From an uncultured Bacilli bacterium (GTDB taxonomy: Bacteria > Bacillota_I > Bacilli_A > RFN20 > CAG-449), in the NCBI GenBank assembly GCA_947591215.1, contig CANQCZ010000006.1:1-55263 (forward strand): DNA of 55,263 nucleotides, read 5' to 3'. The notes below the pieces were generated by a model, which did not search any database, was not told the DNA's origin, and was given only the letters and a program-made list of their open reading frames with translations. Position 1 is the first letter of the stretch; every line of letters begins with the position of its first letter. This document shows positions 43,272 to 52,170 of the stretch, piece after piece. A program made the translations under genes and the position numbers.

Positions 43272-44924
43272 TTAATTCTCGAGCATTTTTCGCGCTAAAT
43301 CGAGCGCAGTTTTATCGATGGTACCGTTTGATAATAAACCGGCGATTTCTTTTACCCTTTCTTCATCGTCAAGTGGAGTTATAAGGGTTCGTGTCGTTTG
43401 TGCGTCGCTTGTTTTTATCACCCGATAATGATGTTCGGCCTTTGAAGCCACTTGGGCTAGGTGGGTAATCACTATCGCTTGCGAATGAAGGGACAATTGA
43501 TGAATTTTTTCGCCGATACAAGAAGCGACTTTACCGGAAACTCCGGTATCGATTTCGTCAAAGACGATCGTTTCCACCGGATTTAAAGCGTTGAAGACGG
43601 TCTTTAAAGCGAGGTTTAAGCGACTGGCTTCACCCAATGAAGCGGTCTCTTCAAGCGGTAAGAATCGCCCGCCTAAATTTGCCCGTAAAGTAAAGACGAC
43701 CTTTTCGTTGCCGCTTTCAAAAAGTTCGGTTTCACTAAATGAGACTTTAAAAAGCGCATTGTTAAGAAGCAGATCTTTTAGTTCACGATTGACTTTTTCT
43801 TCTAGAAGCGGCGCGTATTTATGACGTAAGGCCTGCAATTTTAAGGCGGTATCGAGCAATTTTGCTTTCTTTTCGTTCAATTCTTTTTCTAGCTTATTTA
43901 AATTGTAATCGTAATTAGAATAAGTGTTCAAATCCTCTTCGATTTGCGCCAAACGATTTAACATTTCTGCGGTTGAAGAGCCGTATTTTCGCATCAATCC
44001 TTTAAGAAAGAACAGACGATTTTTCATCTCTTCGATCTCGTAAGGATTGAAATTGAGTTTTTCAAATGTCGCTAGAAGTTCATGATAGGCATCTTCAAGT
44101 TCAAAATAGCTTTCATCGAAGCGTTTAAGCGACGAATCGAAGGTTTCATCCTTCAATTGTCCTAAGATCTTTTTCGACGAATATAATTCATCGAAAGCTT
44201 GCTCCAAGGGCTCTTTGATAGTTTGAAATATTTCCAGTGTTTTAGAGTAAGAAGCGACGCTACGAAGCTTATCTTCAAGTTCTTCGACTTCATTATCTTG
44301 TATCGCAGCATCTTTCAATTCTTGATATTGATATTGCAAGTACTCAAGATCGGCATCGCTTAGGCGCGAAGCTTTCATGGTTTGATACCGCTTTAAGGTC
44401 AAAGAATAGTCTTCAAATTGTTCCCTATATCGACGATAAACCTCGTTTTCACCCTCATCAAGAAGCGACGAAAGAAAACGGTCGTATATTTCAAGATGAC
44501 ACGAACTATCCAAATACGAGCGATCTTTATGCTGTGAATGAATGTCGATAAGCGAATTCATCAATTCTTTGCCGAGCGATAAAGGAACGCTACGTCCGTT
44601 GAGTTTCATCGTCGTTTTCATCGAAGCATCGAGCGTTCTAGAAACGATTAAAACGTCGCTTTCCAGTTCAAAATCATATTTTTGATTGAAAGTTTCAATT
44701 ATTTGAGGATTATCGATACGGAAAGTGCCCTCGATAAAGGCTTTTTCACAACCATTACGAATTTTATCATAACTGGAGCGATTGCCACATAAAAGACCTA
44801 AAGCTTCGATGATTATCGATTTACCGGCACCGGTTTCACCGGTTAAAACATTCATCCTATTGTCGAAGATGACCTCGATATCCTCAATGATCGCAAAATT
44901 TTTGATCTGTAATCGTTCCAGCAT
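43272..44924 (-). CDS. recN: DNA repair protein RecN
   Basis: An SMC-like ATPase acting early in double-strand-break repair. The 550 residues have Walker A GETGAGKSIIIEALG near 30, a long central coiled coil (about 150-350), the signature TASLGEASRLNLALK near 424 and Walker B ETIVFDEIDTGVSG near 452. It begins MLERLQIKNFAIIEDIEV, typical of RecN. It lies between dxs and spoIVB; argR and the tlyA-like gene, usually found here in Bacillus, are missing. Confidence 0.95.
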   Translation of the reverse strand: MLERLQIKNFAIIEDIEVIFDNRMNVLTGETGAGKSIIIEALGLLCGNRSSYDKIRNGCEKAFIEGTFRIDNPQIIETFNQKYDFELESDVLIVSRTLDASMKTTMKLNGRSVPLSLGKELMNSLIDIHSQHKDRSYLDSSCHLEIYDRFLSSLLDEGENEVYRRYREQFEDYSLTLKRYQTMKASRLSDADLEYLQYQYQELKDAAIQDNEVEELEDKLRSVASYSKTLEIFQTIKEPLEQAFDELYSSKKILGQLKDETFDSSLKRFDESYFELEDAYHELLATFEKLNFNPYEIEEMKNRLFFLKGLMRKYGSSTAEMLNRLAQIEEDLNTYSNYDYNLNKLEKELNEKKAKLLDTALKLQALRHKYAPLLEEKVNRELKDLLLNNALFKVSFSETELFESGNEKVVFTLRANLGGRFLPLEETASLGEASRLNLALKTVFNALNPVETIVFDEIDTGVSGKVASCIGEKIHQLSLHSQAIVITHLAQVASKAEHHYRVIKTSDAQTTRTLITPLDDEERVKEIAGLLSNGTIDKTALDLARKMLEN

Positions 44925-44976
44925 GTTTTCACCTACTTAATAATAGTGGATTTTCTTTATTGAAAAAAATATAACA

Positions 44977-46692
44977 CTATAAATATTTTTTAATTTCACT
45001 CATCAAATAGACGTAATCGACTTTATTGTCCGCCAACTGTTCCTTAATCGAGGCTTGTTTCACAAAAGAATCGGGAACATAGTAAGTGTGGATTTGTCCT
45101 TGATATCCCTCTTTTATTAAATAATCCTCAATCTCTTGAACAAAGCCGTGGCGCGTCGCCATCGAGTTCATGATGAAGATGTGTTTTTTATCGAGCATCT
45201 GATGTAATGCCTCGGTATCATATGGCTTTAAAAACACCGCATTGTACAAAGTGACCTTTAAATTTTCTTTTTTTATTTCATCGACCAAAAGATCGACTAA
45301 AGATCCGTAAGTGATAAGCGCGATTTGGGCATCGTCTTTAGAATACGGACACAGCCACTTACCGAATTCAAGCGAAAGATGACCATCTTTGTCATCGCCT
45401 CTAAAGTATGACCGCGGATAGCGAATGGCAAAAGGTCCGTGATATTTTTTCGATAATTCGAAAAGCGCACGCGAGGTTTTCATGTCGCTTGGCGCCGTCA
45501 AAACGATATTCGGGGTATTGAAAATGAAGCCTTCATCGTAAAGTCCTTGATGAGTTTCCCCATCTTCGCCGACTAATCCCGCGCGATCGATGAGCAATAA
45601 TACGTCGAGATTCATACGACAGACGTCGTGAGACAACTGATCGAAGGCCCGTTGTAAAAATGTCGAGTAAATCGAAACGATCGGTTTAATGCCGTTCAAG
45701 GCCATTCCAGCGGCTAAAGTTACAGCGTGTTCTTCGGCGATTCCGACATCGAAACAGCGCGAAGGAAAATGATTGTAGACGTTAATTAAACCACTTCCAA
45801 GAACCATCGCGGGACAGATTAAAGTGACGCGATCGTTTTCTTCCATGTATTCTTCAACCAAAGAGCCGAAAAACGATGAATACGAAGTTTGCATCGGATG
45901 GGTATCGATCTGTTCCCCGGTTTGGACTTTAAAAGGTTTTATGCCGTGAAAGACACCTAGGGTATCTTCTCTTGCAAAGGAATAACCTTTGCCCTTTTCG
46001 GTATAGGCGTGAATAACCACGCTTTTTTCTCGCTTACACGCTTCTTCAAAAGCCGATTCCAATTTTTTAATGTTGTGACCATTGACCGGTCCGATATAAT
46101 CTAATCCAAAGCGTTCGTATACACTTGAAAAATTGCGCGAATGATTTTGAATCGCACCGACGGTTTTAGATACCGACATATCGTTATCGTTTAACACGAT
46201 GATGATTTTATGATTTTGTTGCCCGATATCGTTTAATGCTTCTAGCGCCATCCCATTGACGATCGATGCATCACCGATTAAAGCGATAATATTATACTTT
46301 TCTTTCTTTAAATCGCGAGCAATCGCCATGCCAAGAGCCGCCGAAAGCGAAGTGGAAGAATGGCCGGCTTCAAAGACGTCATAAGGCGATTCGTCGCGTT
46401 TTTGAAATCCGGAAATGCCGTTTTTCTTGCGTAAAGTATCGAGACGACGCCCGCTTAATAATTTATACGTGTACGATTGATGTCCAACGTCGATCAATAA
46501 TTTATCGTGCGGAAAATCGAAGTATCGCATCAAAGCCATTTCAAGCTCAACGACCCCTAAATTCGCGGATAAATGACCACCGTTTAAAGATACCACCCGG
46601 ATGATTTCTTCGCGAATGCGGTATGCTAAAACGTTCAATTCATCGTAATCCATCTGTTTTAACGTTTTGATGTCAAATTGTACTTTTTTCAT
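44977..46692 (-). CDS. dxs: 1-deoxy-D-xylulose-5-phosphate synthase (short form)
   Basis: Dxs joins pyruvate and glyceraldehyde-3-phosphate, the first step of the MEP pathway, using thiamine diphosphate. The 571-residue protein is some 50-60 residues shorter than the common form. It keeps GHLSANLGVVELE near 40, GDASIVNGMALEALN...NDNDMSVS (ThDP/Mg site) near 140-170, GIAEEHAVTLAAGMA near 320 and DRAGLVGEDGETHQG near 372. No clear Shine-Dalgarno precedes the ATG; the gap to xseB instead holds a TTAGTAGATA motif. IspA is not adjacent. Confidence 0.92.
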   Translation of the reverse strand: MKKVQFDIKTLKQMDYDELNVLAYRIREEIIRVVSLNGGHLSANLGVVELEMALMRYFDFPHDKLLIDVGHQSYTYKLLSGRRLDTLRKKNGISGFQKRDESPYDVFEAGHSSTSLSAALGMAIARDLKKEKYNIIALIGDASIVNGMALEALNDIGQQNHKIIIVLNDNDMSVSKTVGAIQNHSRNFSSVYERFGLDYIGPVNGHNIKKLESAFEEACKREKSVVIHAYTEKGKGYSFAREDTLGVFHGIKPFKVQTGEQIDTHPMQTSYSSFFGSLVEEYMEENDRVTLICPAMVLGSGLINVYNHFPSRCFDVGIAEEHAVTLAAGMALNGIKPIVSIYSTFLQRAFDQLSHDVCRMNLDVLLLIDRAGLVGEDGETHQGLYDEGFIFNTPNIVLTAPSDMKTSRALFELSKKYHGPFAIRYPRSYFRGDDKDGHLSLEFGKWLCPYSKDDAQIALITYGSLVDLLVDEIKKENLKVTLYNAVFLKPYDTEALHQMLDKKHIFIMNSMATRHGFVQEIEDYLIKEGYQGQIHTYYVPDSFVKQASIKEQLADNKVDYVYLMSEIKKYL

Positions 46693-46708
46693 TCGTTATT
46701 ACCAATTA

Positions 46709-46738
46709 ATTACTAATTATCTACTAATTTACTACTTA
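46709..46738 (-). repeat. TTAGTAGATA 3'-flanking motif, copy 4 (after xseB, before dxs)
   Basis: On the coding (minus) strand TTAGTAGATA occupies 46727-46718, 8 nt after the xseB TAA stop. TAGTA precedes it and TTAGTA follows. The motif lies within a probable transcript rather than at its end. Confidence 0.5.
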
Positions 46739-46945
46739 TTCGTCCAAATTGCCGATTTTGCCGTCTTCAACCACTTGAACGACCTTTTTATTGACCTTAT
46801 CGAGTTCTTTAGTTAACTCTTTTCCCAAAGCATTAGCCTCTTCGTATAACTTTACACTTTCCTCTAACGGAAGTTTCTTATTTTCTAAAAGATCGAGTAT
46901 TTCATTTAACCTATCGAGTTTTTCTTCAAAAGACTTGTTTTCCAT
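46736..46945 (-). CDS. xseB: Exodeoxyribonuclease VII small subunit
   Basis: A 69-residue helical protein that binds XseA to form exonuclease VII. It has the family core FEEKLDRLNEILDLLENKKLPLEESVKLYEEANAL near residues 5-40. AAAGGTATGG surrounds the ATG; AAGGAG lies about 10 nt before it within the end of xseA. It starts 4 nt after xseA. Confidence 0.93.
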   Translation of the reverse strand: MENKSFEEKLDRLNEILDLLENKKLPLEESVKLYEEANALGKELTKELDKVNKKVVQVVEDGKIGNLDE

Positions 46946-46949
46946 ACCT

Positions 46950-48212
46950 TTACTCCTTTATCTCTTTAACTAATGCAGCGACGGTGCCGTCTTTTAGTTT
47001 AATCGTGATCGTTTCTCCAACATTAAGTTCAGCTTTCGAGGAAACGATTTGATTGTTCCTATTATACACCATTCCGTACCCTTTTGATAGCAATTTATAC
47101 GGATTTAAACTTTCATTTTTCTCGATTAGAAAGCGTAGTTTTTCACTATTTTGAAGCAAAATCGTCTGAATCGCTTTTTTCAATCGTTCTTGAAGATGCG
47201 TCACCATCATATAATTGGTTTCAATATATTTTCTTATTTCTAAATAACGTGAATTGATTCGATTGTTGATATCGTCTTTAATCGTACGATAACGATTCTT
47301 AAAGTCCCGTAACACTTCTTTGTTTAAAGCGTTAACGACTTCCAATTGGGCTTGTTTGATTTTACTATTGATCATCTGATACAAGTTTTTATCGATTGTC
47401 GTCAATTGTTCTTTTAAAAGATAGGCTTTTTCCGTGGCTTTTTCCGCCGCGGCGGTTGGAGTAATCGAAGAATAGTCGCATACCAAATCAAGAAGCGTCG
47501 AATTGATATCGTGACCGACGGCCGCAATCGTCGGTATTTTGATGTCATAGACGCGACGGATAAGCGCTTCGTCGTTATAGGCGATAAGATCTTCAAAGGA
47601 TCCTCCGCCTCGACCGATGATTAATAAATCAAGAGGGTATTTTTCACTTTCATCGATCGCTTTAATGATCGACTTCGGCGCTTCTTTTCCTTGTACTAAG
47701 GACGGAAAAAGATAGATTGTAGTCGCAAAGCGACGCGATATCGTGCTTATGATATCGTGTATCGCTGCACCACTTTTTGAAGTGATGACTCCGATGGTTT
47801 TAGGAATTAATGGTAAAGGTTTTTTTTGACGTGAAAAAATCCCTTCTTCGAGCAATCGCTTTTTTAAAAGTTCGAGCTCCACCAGATACTTACCAAGACC
47901 ATAGGCCTCCATTTCGTAGCAATTTAATTGATATTCGCCACCACGCGTATAAAGCGTAACACTCGCAATCACTATCACTTCATCGCCTTCTTTGGGATCG
48001 AATTTCAAACGATGCACGTAACTGTTAAACATCACGCATCGTATGCGGCTCGAAGAATCTTTAAGCGTAAAATAAAAATGTCCACTTTGATGTTTGGTCA
48101 AATTGGAGATTTCACCTTTTACGAAAACACGTTGAAATTCAAGATGTTCATCGAGAGCATCTTTGATTAATTGATTGATTTCTTGTACAGAAAGCAAATC
48201 TGAATCAATCAT
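46950..48212 (-). CDS. xseA: Exodeoxyribonuclease VII large subunit
   Basis: The catalytic subunit of exonuclease VII, which trims single-stranded DNA in mismatch and damage repair. The ATG at 48212 overlaps the nusB stop (ATGA), giving 420 residues starting MIDSDLLSVQEINQLIK; an in-frame start at 48248 lies inside nusB. It has an OB-fold (VFVKGEISNLTKHQSGHFYFTLKD), the catalytic region IGVITSKSGAAIHDI and GRGGGSFEDLIAYNDE, and a C-terminal coiled coil. Translation is probably coupled to nusB. Confidence 0.94.
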   Translation of the reverse strand: MIDSDLLSVQEINQLIKDALDEHLEFQRVFVKGEISNLTKHQSGHFYFTLKDSSSRIRCVMFNSYVHRLKFDPKEGDEVIVIASVTLYTRGGEYQLNCYEMEAYGLGKYLVELELLKKRLLEEGIFSRQKKPLPLIPKTIGVITSKSGAAIHDIISTISRRFATTIYLFPSLVQGKEAPKSIIKAIDESEKYPLDLLIIGRGGGSFEDLIAYNDEALIRRVYDIKIPTIAAVGHDINSTLLDLVCDYSSITPTAAAEKATEKAYLLKEQLTTIDKNLYQMINSKIKQAQLEVVNALNKEVLRDFKNRYRTIKDDINNRINSRYLEIRKYIETNYMMVTHLQERLKKAIQTILLQNSEKLRFLIEKNESLNPYKLLSKGYGMVYNRNNQIVSSKAELNVGETITIKLKDGTVAALVKEIKE

Positions 48213-48613
48213 AATACGTTGTCCAAAATTGCATTTACAAATCGGCACTGTTTTCTTTCGATATATTTTTTAGAGAGATTCATCGCAATATCGATAGTAA
48301 TCGCTTTTTCAACGGTCTCCACATACTGATTTTCGGCGATTGCAACAACTAATATCGCTTTTAAAACATTATTTAAGCGCTCAAAACTCCAATCTTCGAG
48401 ATTTTTAGAAATTAGGTCGACTATTTTGTCAATATTTAATAACGCTTTAACCGCGACTTCGCGCGAAAAAAGCGGAATTTCTTCATATGAAGTATCGTAT
48501 GTATTTTCCAAAGAATTGACAAGATCAAAATCAAAATTGTATTCACGACAAAAAAAGTATTGATAAAGAACGATCATCAGTTTTTCGTGTTCTTTGTTTC
48601 TTGTTAACTCCAT
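48209..48613 (-). CDS. nusB: Transcription antitermination factor NusB
   Basis: A helical RNA-binding protein that works with NusE/NusA on rRNA transcription. The 134-residue protein fits NusB with MIVLYQYFF near residue 13, a middle region carrying Asp/Glu, and the conserved C-terminal AINIAVELAKKY...RFVNAVLD pattern (ITIDIAMNLSKKYIE...CRFVNAILDNVL). AGGTGATATAA precedes the ATG. It leads the xseA-xseB-dxs-recN run as in Bacillus; folD is missing from the usual order. Confidence 0.9.
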   Translation of the reverse strand: MELTRNKEHEKLMIVLYQYFFCREYNFDFDLVNSLENTYDTSYEEIPLFSREVAVKALLNIDKIVDLISKNLEDWSFERLNNVLKAILVVAIAENQYVETVEKAITIDIAMNLSKKYIERKQCRFVNAILDNVL

Positions 48614-48751
48614 TTATATCACCTCACAGACTATATTATAACTCACATATTTACAATAAACAAATTAATCGTGCAAATTAGCGTAAATTTCGGCATTTTT
48701 TGCATGTATCCTAAGGTATTTTTAATCATTATATTAATTTATTGCTTTTAA

Positions 48752-48817
48752 TTATCTTATTTCAATTATCGTCTTTCCGATATTCTTTAGCTTATCTTTT
48801 AATTGTATATTATTCAT
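48752..48817 (-). pseudogene. Truncated AbiEii-type toxin gene (21-codon stub)
   Basis: Downstream of and overlapping the AbiEi gene stop is an ATG with GGAGG 6 nt upstream. It encodes MNNIQLKDKLKNIGK and a few more residues, then a TAA at 48754-48752. This start resembles the N-terminus usual for AbiEii nucleotidyltransferase toxins, and the overlap is the standard abiEi-abiEii arrangement. No nucleotidyltransferase motif remains in the 200 bp up to nusB, so the toxin appears deleted. Confidence 0.6.
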
Positions 48818-49436
48818 AGAAGACCTCCATAAAATTTATAACCTTATCTTTAATTCCTAGCTTTTCGGCATAGTTGGATAGTTTTACTAAATCCTTATCT
48901 CTTCTTTTTATATATTCTCTAACGCTAAACTTAACAAGTTCAAAATCCATTCTCTTTTTGGAACGGATAATATCACATATGCATCTTTCTATATCATAAA
49001 CCCTAACCATATTGCCCATAGGTGTTTTAACTTCACTGAGACCTAATTCATAAATATCATTAGAGACATAAAATACTTCATGTTCTTTTAAATGTTCGTT
49101 ATTATAAGTCTTTTTTATAGTTATATCATATCTGCCATTGGGTGCTTTTAATGATAAACCATAGAAATAAAGTGCTGTCATATGAGAAAAAATAGCATGG
49201 GACATGGTTAAATTAAAGATATAATAAGGGTCATCTATTTTAGAAGAATCGATATAAATGCCATTACCAACCCTTTCTATGATACCTTTTTTCCACATAG
49301 AATTGAGATACATTCTATGAATGCCACAATTGTCTAATTCTTTTGAAGTGATATATCCATTATTTTTTTCCATTATCATTTCAATAATTTCAACCTTACT
49401 TTTTCCTTTAAAATCGCTTTGATATATTTTTTCCAT
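48810..49436 (-). CDS. AbiEi-family antitoxin / transcriptional regulator (orphan)
   Basis: A type IV toxin-antitoxin antitoxin of the AbiEi family. The start at 49436 has GGAGAG 4 nt upstream, giving 208 residues. An N-terminal winged-helix (GYITSKELDNCGIHRMYLNSMWKKGIIERVGNGIYI) is followed by the C-terminal antitoxin domain (SHMTALYFYGLS, VRVYDIERCICDIIR...DFELVKFSVREY). Codon use is much more AT-rich than in the flanking housekeeping genes (many ATA and AGA), suggesting transfer. The toxin partner is only a stub, so the protein may now be just a DNA-binding regulator. Confidence 0.82.
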   Translation of the reverse strand: MEKIYQSDFKGKSKVEIIEMIMEKNNGYITSKELDNCGIHRMYLNSMWKKGIIERVGNGIYIDSSKIDDPYYIFNLTMSHAIFSHMTALYFYGLSLKAPNGRYDITIKKTYNNEHLKEHEVFYVSNDIYELGLSEVKTPMGNMVRVYDIERCICDIIRSKKRMDFELVKFSVREYIKRRDKDLVKLSNYAEKLGIKDKVINFMEVFYE

Positions 49437-49610
49437 ATTACTCTCCATGACAAATCTACTTATATAATAATATTTATCAGTAGTTTTGTCAAAATTATTC
49501 AATAAAATGATAATAATTACTCAAATAATGACAGACACAAGTTTAAAAATATGACTATAAATATAAAGTAAAAAATAAAATTTTTTTATTAAGGTGCTAA
49601 ATGATAATGT

Positions 49611-49646
49611 ATTAAAAAAAAGAATGATAAGAAACATATCATTCTT
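49611..49646 (-). terminator. Terminator of the large lipoprotein gene
   Basis: On the minus strand AAGAATGATA (49646-49637) pairs with TATCATTCTT (49629-49620) around a 7-nt loop, followed by a run of seven further T. It starts at the gene's stop codon. Confidence 0.85.
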
Positions 49647-51649
49647 CAATCATAAATCAATTTGGTGTTATTAATAACGATATCGGCACTGAAAGGCGCT
49701 ATAACCCGTCGATTATCGTTTGTACTTATCACTCTAAAATGCAAGATTATACCATTTTCACACTCTACTTTGCTAAGTTCACTAAGATTAGGATACAACA
49801 AGGATTGCGATAAATTATTTAGTGTTAAGTTTTGTGTGCTCTTCTGTAGCGTATATTTCTTATATCCTTCTACATTGCCACCTCTTACGAAGTCTATATA
49901 CATCTCGACTTTCATATCATCTTCTATATCAAGAGAAATAGTGATCGCATAGTCGTTGATATTTTCAATCTCTTTTGACGCATGTATAGCAATGGTATCG
50001 TAGCAATTTTTATTCGATGAAATATCGCTTAGATGTGTTGCACTATCAGCACTACTACGCGTAGAAACTAGATATACACTATCATCTGTATTCAAATTTC
50101 CCTCTATATCGGTATCAAATTTTTCATTTGCGACCGCGTCGACTACCGCATTTACAGTTTGAGCATAATTGTATATATTTCGCATACCCACCTGTTCATT
50201 TGGTGTAAACGGAGCACGCATATCCTTAAAAGCTTCGACCCCGTCTGTGATATATCCTGAATTATTTTCGCCGTAATACATCAAATGAGCAGTTTCATAA
50301 CGATCACCATAAAAACCCTCAGTAACAAATTTTGATAGATAAGCCATAGAAGATGTATAACTTTCGTCATGCACAAGTTTATAGAATTCATCTGCGAAAG
50401 TACGATACGCAGTATTTTGCATAATATAAAGGTTTTCTGTATCCATATTGTTATCTATTTCTGTATAGACATCACCCAAACTATAACAATTACCATGGTT
50501 ATCTGTAATAAATTCTGAGTCAATAAGTTGACAGGTCATCATTCCGCTAAGTTCAGCAATACTATAGCAATACTCACACGTATTAATAAACTCTTCATAA
50601 CGCTCTTTAACGTCAGCAAATGTCTCTTTGCTACGCACGTCATCTTGGAGTAAATTGTCACCAACTACATATTTTGTGACAAATTCTTTGATATTATCAG
50701 CAAAGTCTTGTGCATAATTTCCAAGATAGTATATTTTGTCTAATAGTTCATTGTATTCAATATTTACCTGAGATATATCCGCGCTATAGGACGTGCACTC
50801 ATTTGGCGCGTAACCCACTACAAGCTGTGCTATGACCAGTTTCATACGCTCTATCGCTGTGCCATCTGCGAAGTAGTCTGCCCATAACCATTTATAGTTA
50901 TCAAGCGTGGTAGGTCCGATCTTATTTACATCGCGGAGAATATCATAACGATTTTCTCCATATATCGCACCCGATGGGATGGTGTAGTGCGAAGTGATAT
51001 AATCGTTTTTCTCACTATAAGTGTCACTAGCGCTACGATTATTTGCAAGGAATGCGGTAAGCACCATTGTGGACAGGTCACACTCGAATTGGTCGATATT
51101 GTTGTAAGACGCACTCTGATAAAATACTACGCTACCCCACTTTTGTGTAATCTCATCAAAACGTGTGACACCTGAGGATGAAATATTCTTGCCGTCTTCG
51201 TCATAAAGGAAGACGTAGTACATACTGCCGTCTTGATGTACGGCATATTTTTCGCCAAGCGATGTACCTTCCTTCCAACTATTGAATATCTTACCGTCGT
51301 ATTCATAGGTGTAATTATTGCCATGACCGTAGATATTGTCTAGTCGACTGATGATGCCATTTGCAATGCTTCCTATCTGTCGATCGAGCAAATATTCAAA
51401 AGAACGATAGGTGCCATCAAAATCCACGAAGGTTTGTTCACTGATACGGCGTACTACAGTTGCCGATACTTCATCGGTAAAATAATTCTCGGCATAATGC
51501 GATGTAGCGCTGCTACTATCGCTTGAATGCGGTTCAAAACTAGAATTATCAGTTGATAAATCGTTAGTTGGGTCATCGTTTGCTCCGCTACAACCGACCA
51601 ATGTTGCAAGCATCATGATCGTCAAAAAATTTAAAGTCGTTTTTTTCAT
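49646..51649 (-). CDS. Large lipoprotein of unknown function
   Basis: Unrecognised. From the ATG at 51649 (AAAGGAA 9 nt upstream) the protein has 667 residues. It begins with a lipoprotein signal and lipobox LVGC (Cys near residue 20), followed by a Ser/Asp/Asn-rich linker to about residue 55. The rest is a mixed soluble domain rich in Tyr, Asp and Asn, with no catalytic motif that I can name. The last 130 residues look beta-rich (ITISLDIEDDMKVEMYIDF). It is expected on the outer face of the membrane. Codon use differs from neighbours (fewer GATCG-type words), which could mean transfer. Confidence 0.6.
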   Translation of the reverse strand: MKKTTLNFLTIMMLATLVGCSGANDDPTNDLSTDNSSFEPHSSDSSSATSHYAENYFTDEVSATVVRRISEQTFVDFDGTYRSFEYLLDRQIGSIANGIISRLDNIYGHGNNYTYEYDGKIFNSWKEGTSLGEKYAVHQDGSMYYVFLYDEDGKNISSSGVTRFDEITQKWGSVVFYQSASYNNIDQFECDLSTMVLTAFLANNRSASDTYSEKNDYITSHYTIPSGAIYGENRYDILRDVNKIGPTTLDNYKWLWADYFADGTAIERMKLVIAQLVVGYAPNECTSYSADISQVNIEYNELLDKIYYLGNYAQDFADNIKEFVTKYVVGDNLLQDDVRSKETFADVKERYEEFINTCEYCYSIAELSGMMTCQLIDSEFITDNHGNCYSLGDVYTEIDNNMDTENLYIMQNTAYRTFADEFYKLVHDESYTSSMAYLSKFVTEGFYGDRYETAHLMYYGENNSGYITDGVEAFKDMRAPFTPNEQVGMRNIYNYAQTVNAVVDAVANEKFDTDIEGNLNTDDSVYLVSTRSSADSATHLSDISSNKNCYDTIAIHASKEIENINDYAITISLDIEDDMKVEMYIDFVRGGNVEGYKKYTLQKSTQNLTLNNLSQSLLYPNLSELSKVECENGIILHFRVISTNDNRRVIAPFSADIVINNTKLIYD

Positions 51650-51681
51650 CACTAACAATTCCTTTCTACACCACAAGCGAT

Positions 51682-52170
51682 CTATCGATGCTTTTGCACC
51701 AAGTTATTGATTTTTAAATAAAGAAACAGCGCAATAACTGACATTATAAGGACTCCAAAACGAAAAGAAAGCCCGAAAATATAATCGTATATTCCACTAT
51801 TCAAATATTCAAAATCGAGATAAAAATAAGCTATGGTATCGAATAGATAATAAATAAGCGAAGCGATAAGTCCATATAAGCGTCCCTTAAAGGCCAAATA
51901 ACCCGCAAAAGCCACGATAAGATTGATAACTAATCCGCACGCTAAAGTTAATAGATAGTTGATTTCTCCGCTAATCCCGTTATTCGCGGCAAGAAGCGAA
52001 ATAAAACCGATCGGCGAAAAAGCGATGGTGTACGAGCGTGGTCCATTGATAAAAACAAAAAATAAGGCGACGGTCGACAAAATAGCTCCCCACATCGGGA
52101 GCCGAGCAAAACGTTTATATCGCGTATATTTAAGTTTGATTTCTTCCTTTAAAGCATGGATTTTATCCAT
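51682..52170 (-). CDS. Four-helix integral membrane protein
   Basis: Unrecognised 162-residue protein. A charged N-terminus (about 25 residues) is followed by hydrophobic segments near 28-48, 70-95, 99-120 and 130-155. It starts at the last base of the Asp23 gene, so it is probably co-translated with it. The following lipoprotein is 33 nt away. No function can be read. Confidence 0.6.
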   Translation of the reverse strand: MDKIHALKEEIKLKYTRYKRFARLPMWGAILSTVALFFVFINGPRSYTIAFSPIGFISLLAANNGISGEINYLLTLACGLVINLIVAFAGYLAFKGRLYGLIASLIYYLFDTIAYFYLDFEYLNSGIYDYIFGLSFRFGVLIMSVIALFLYLKINNLVQKHR

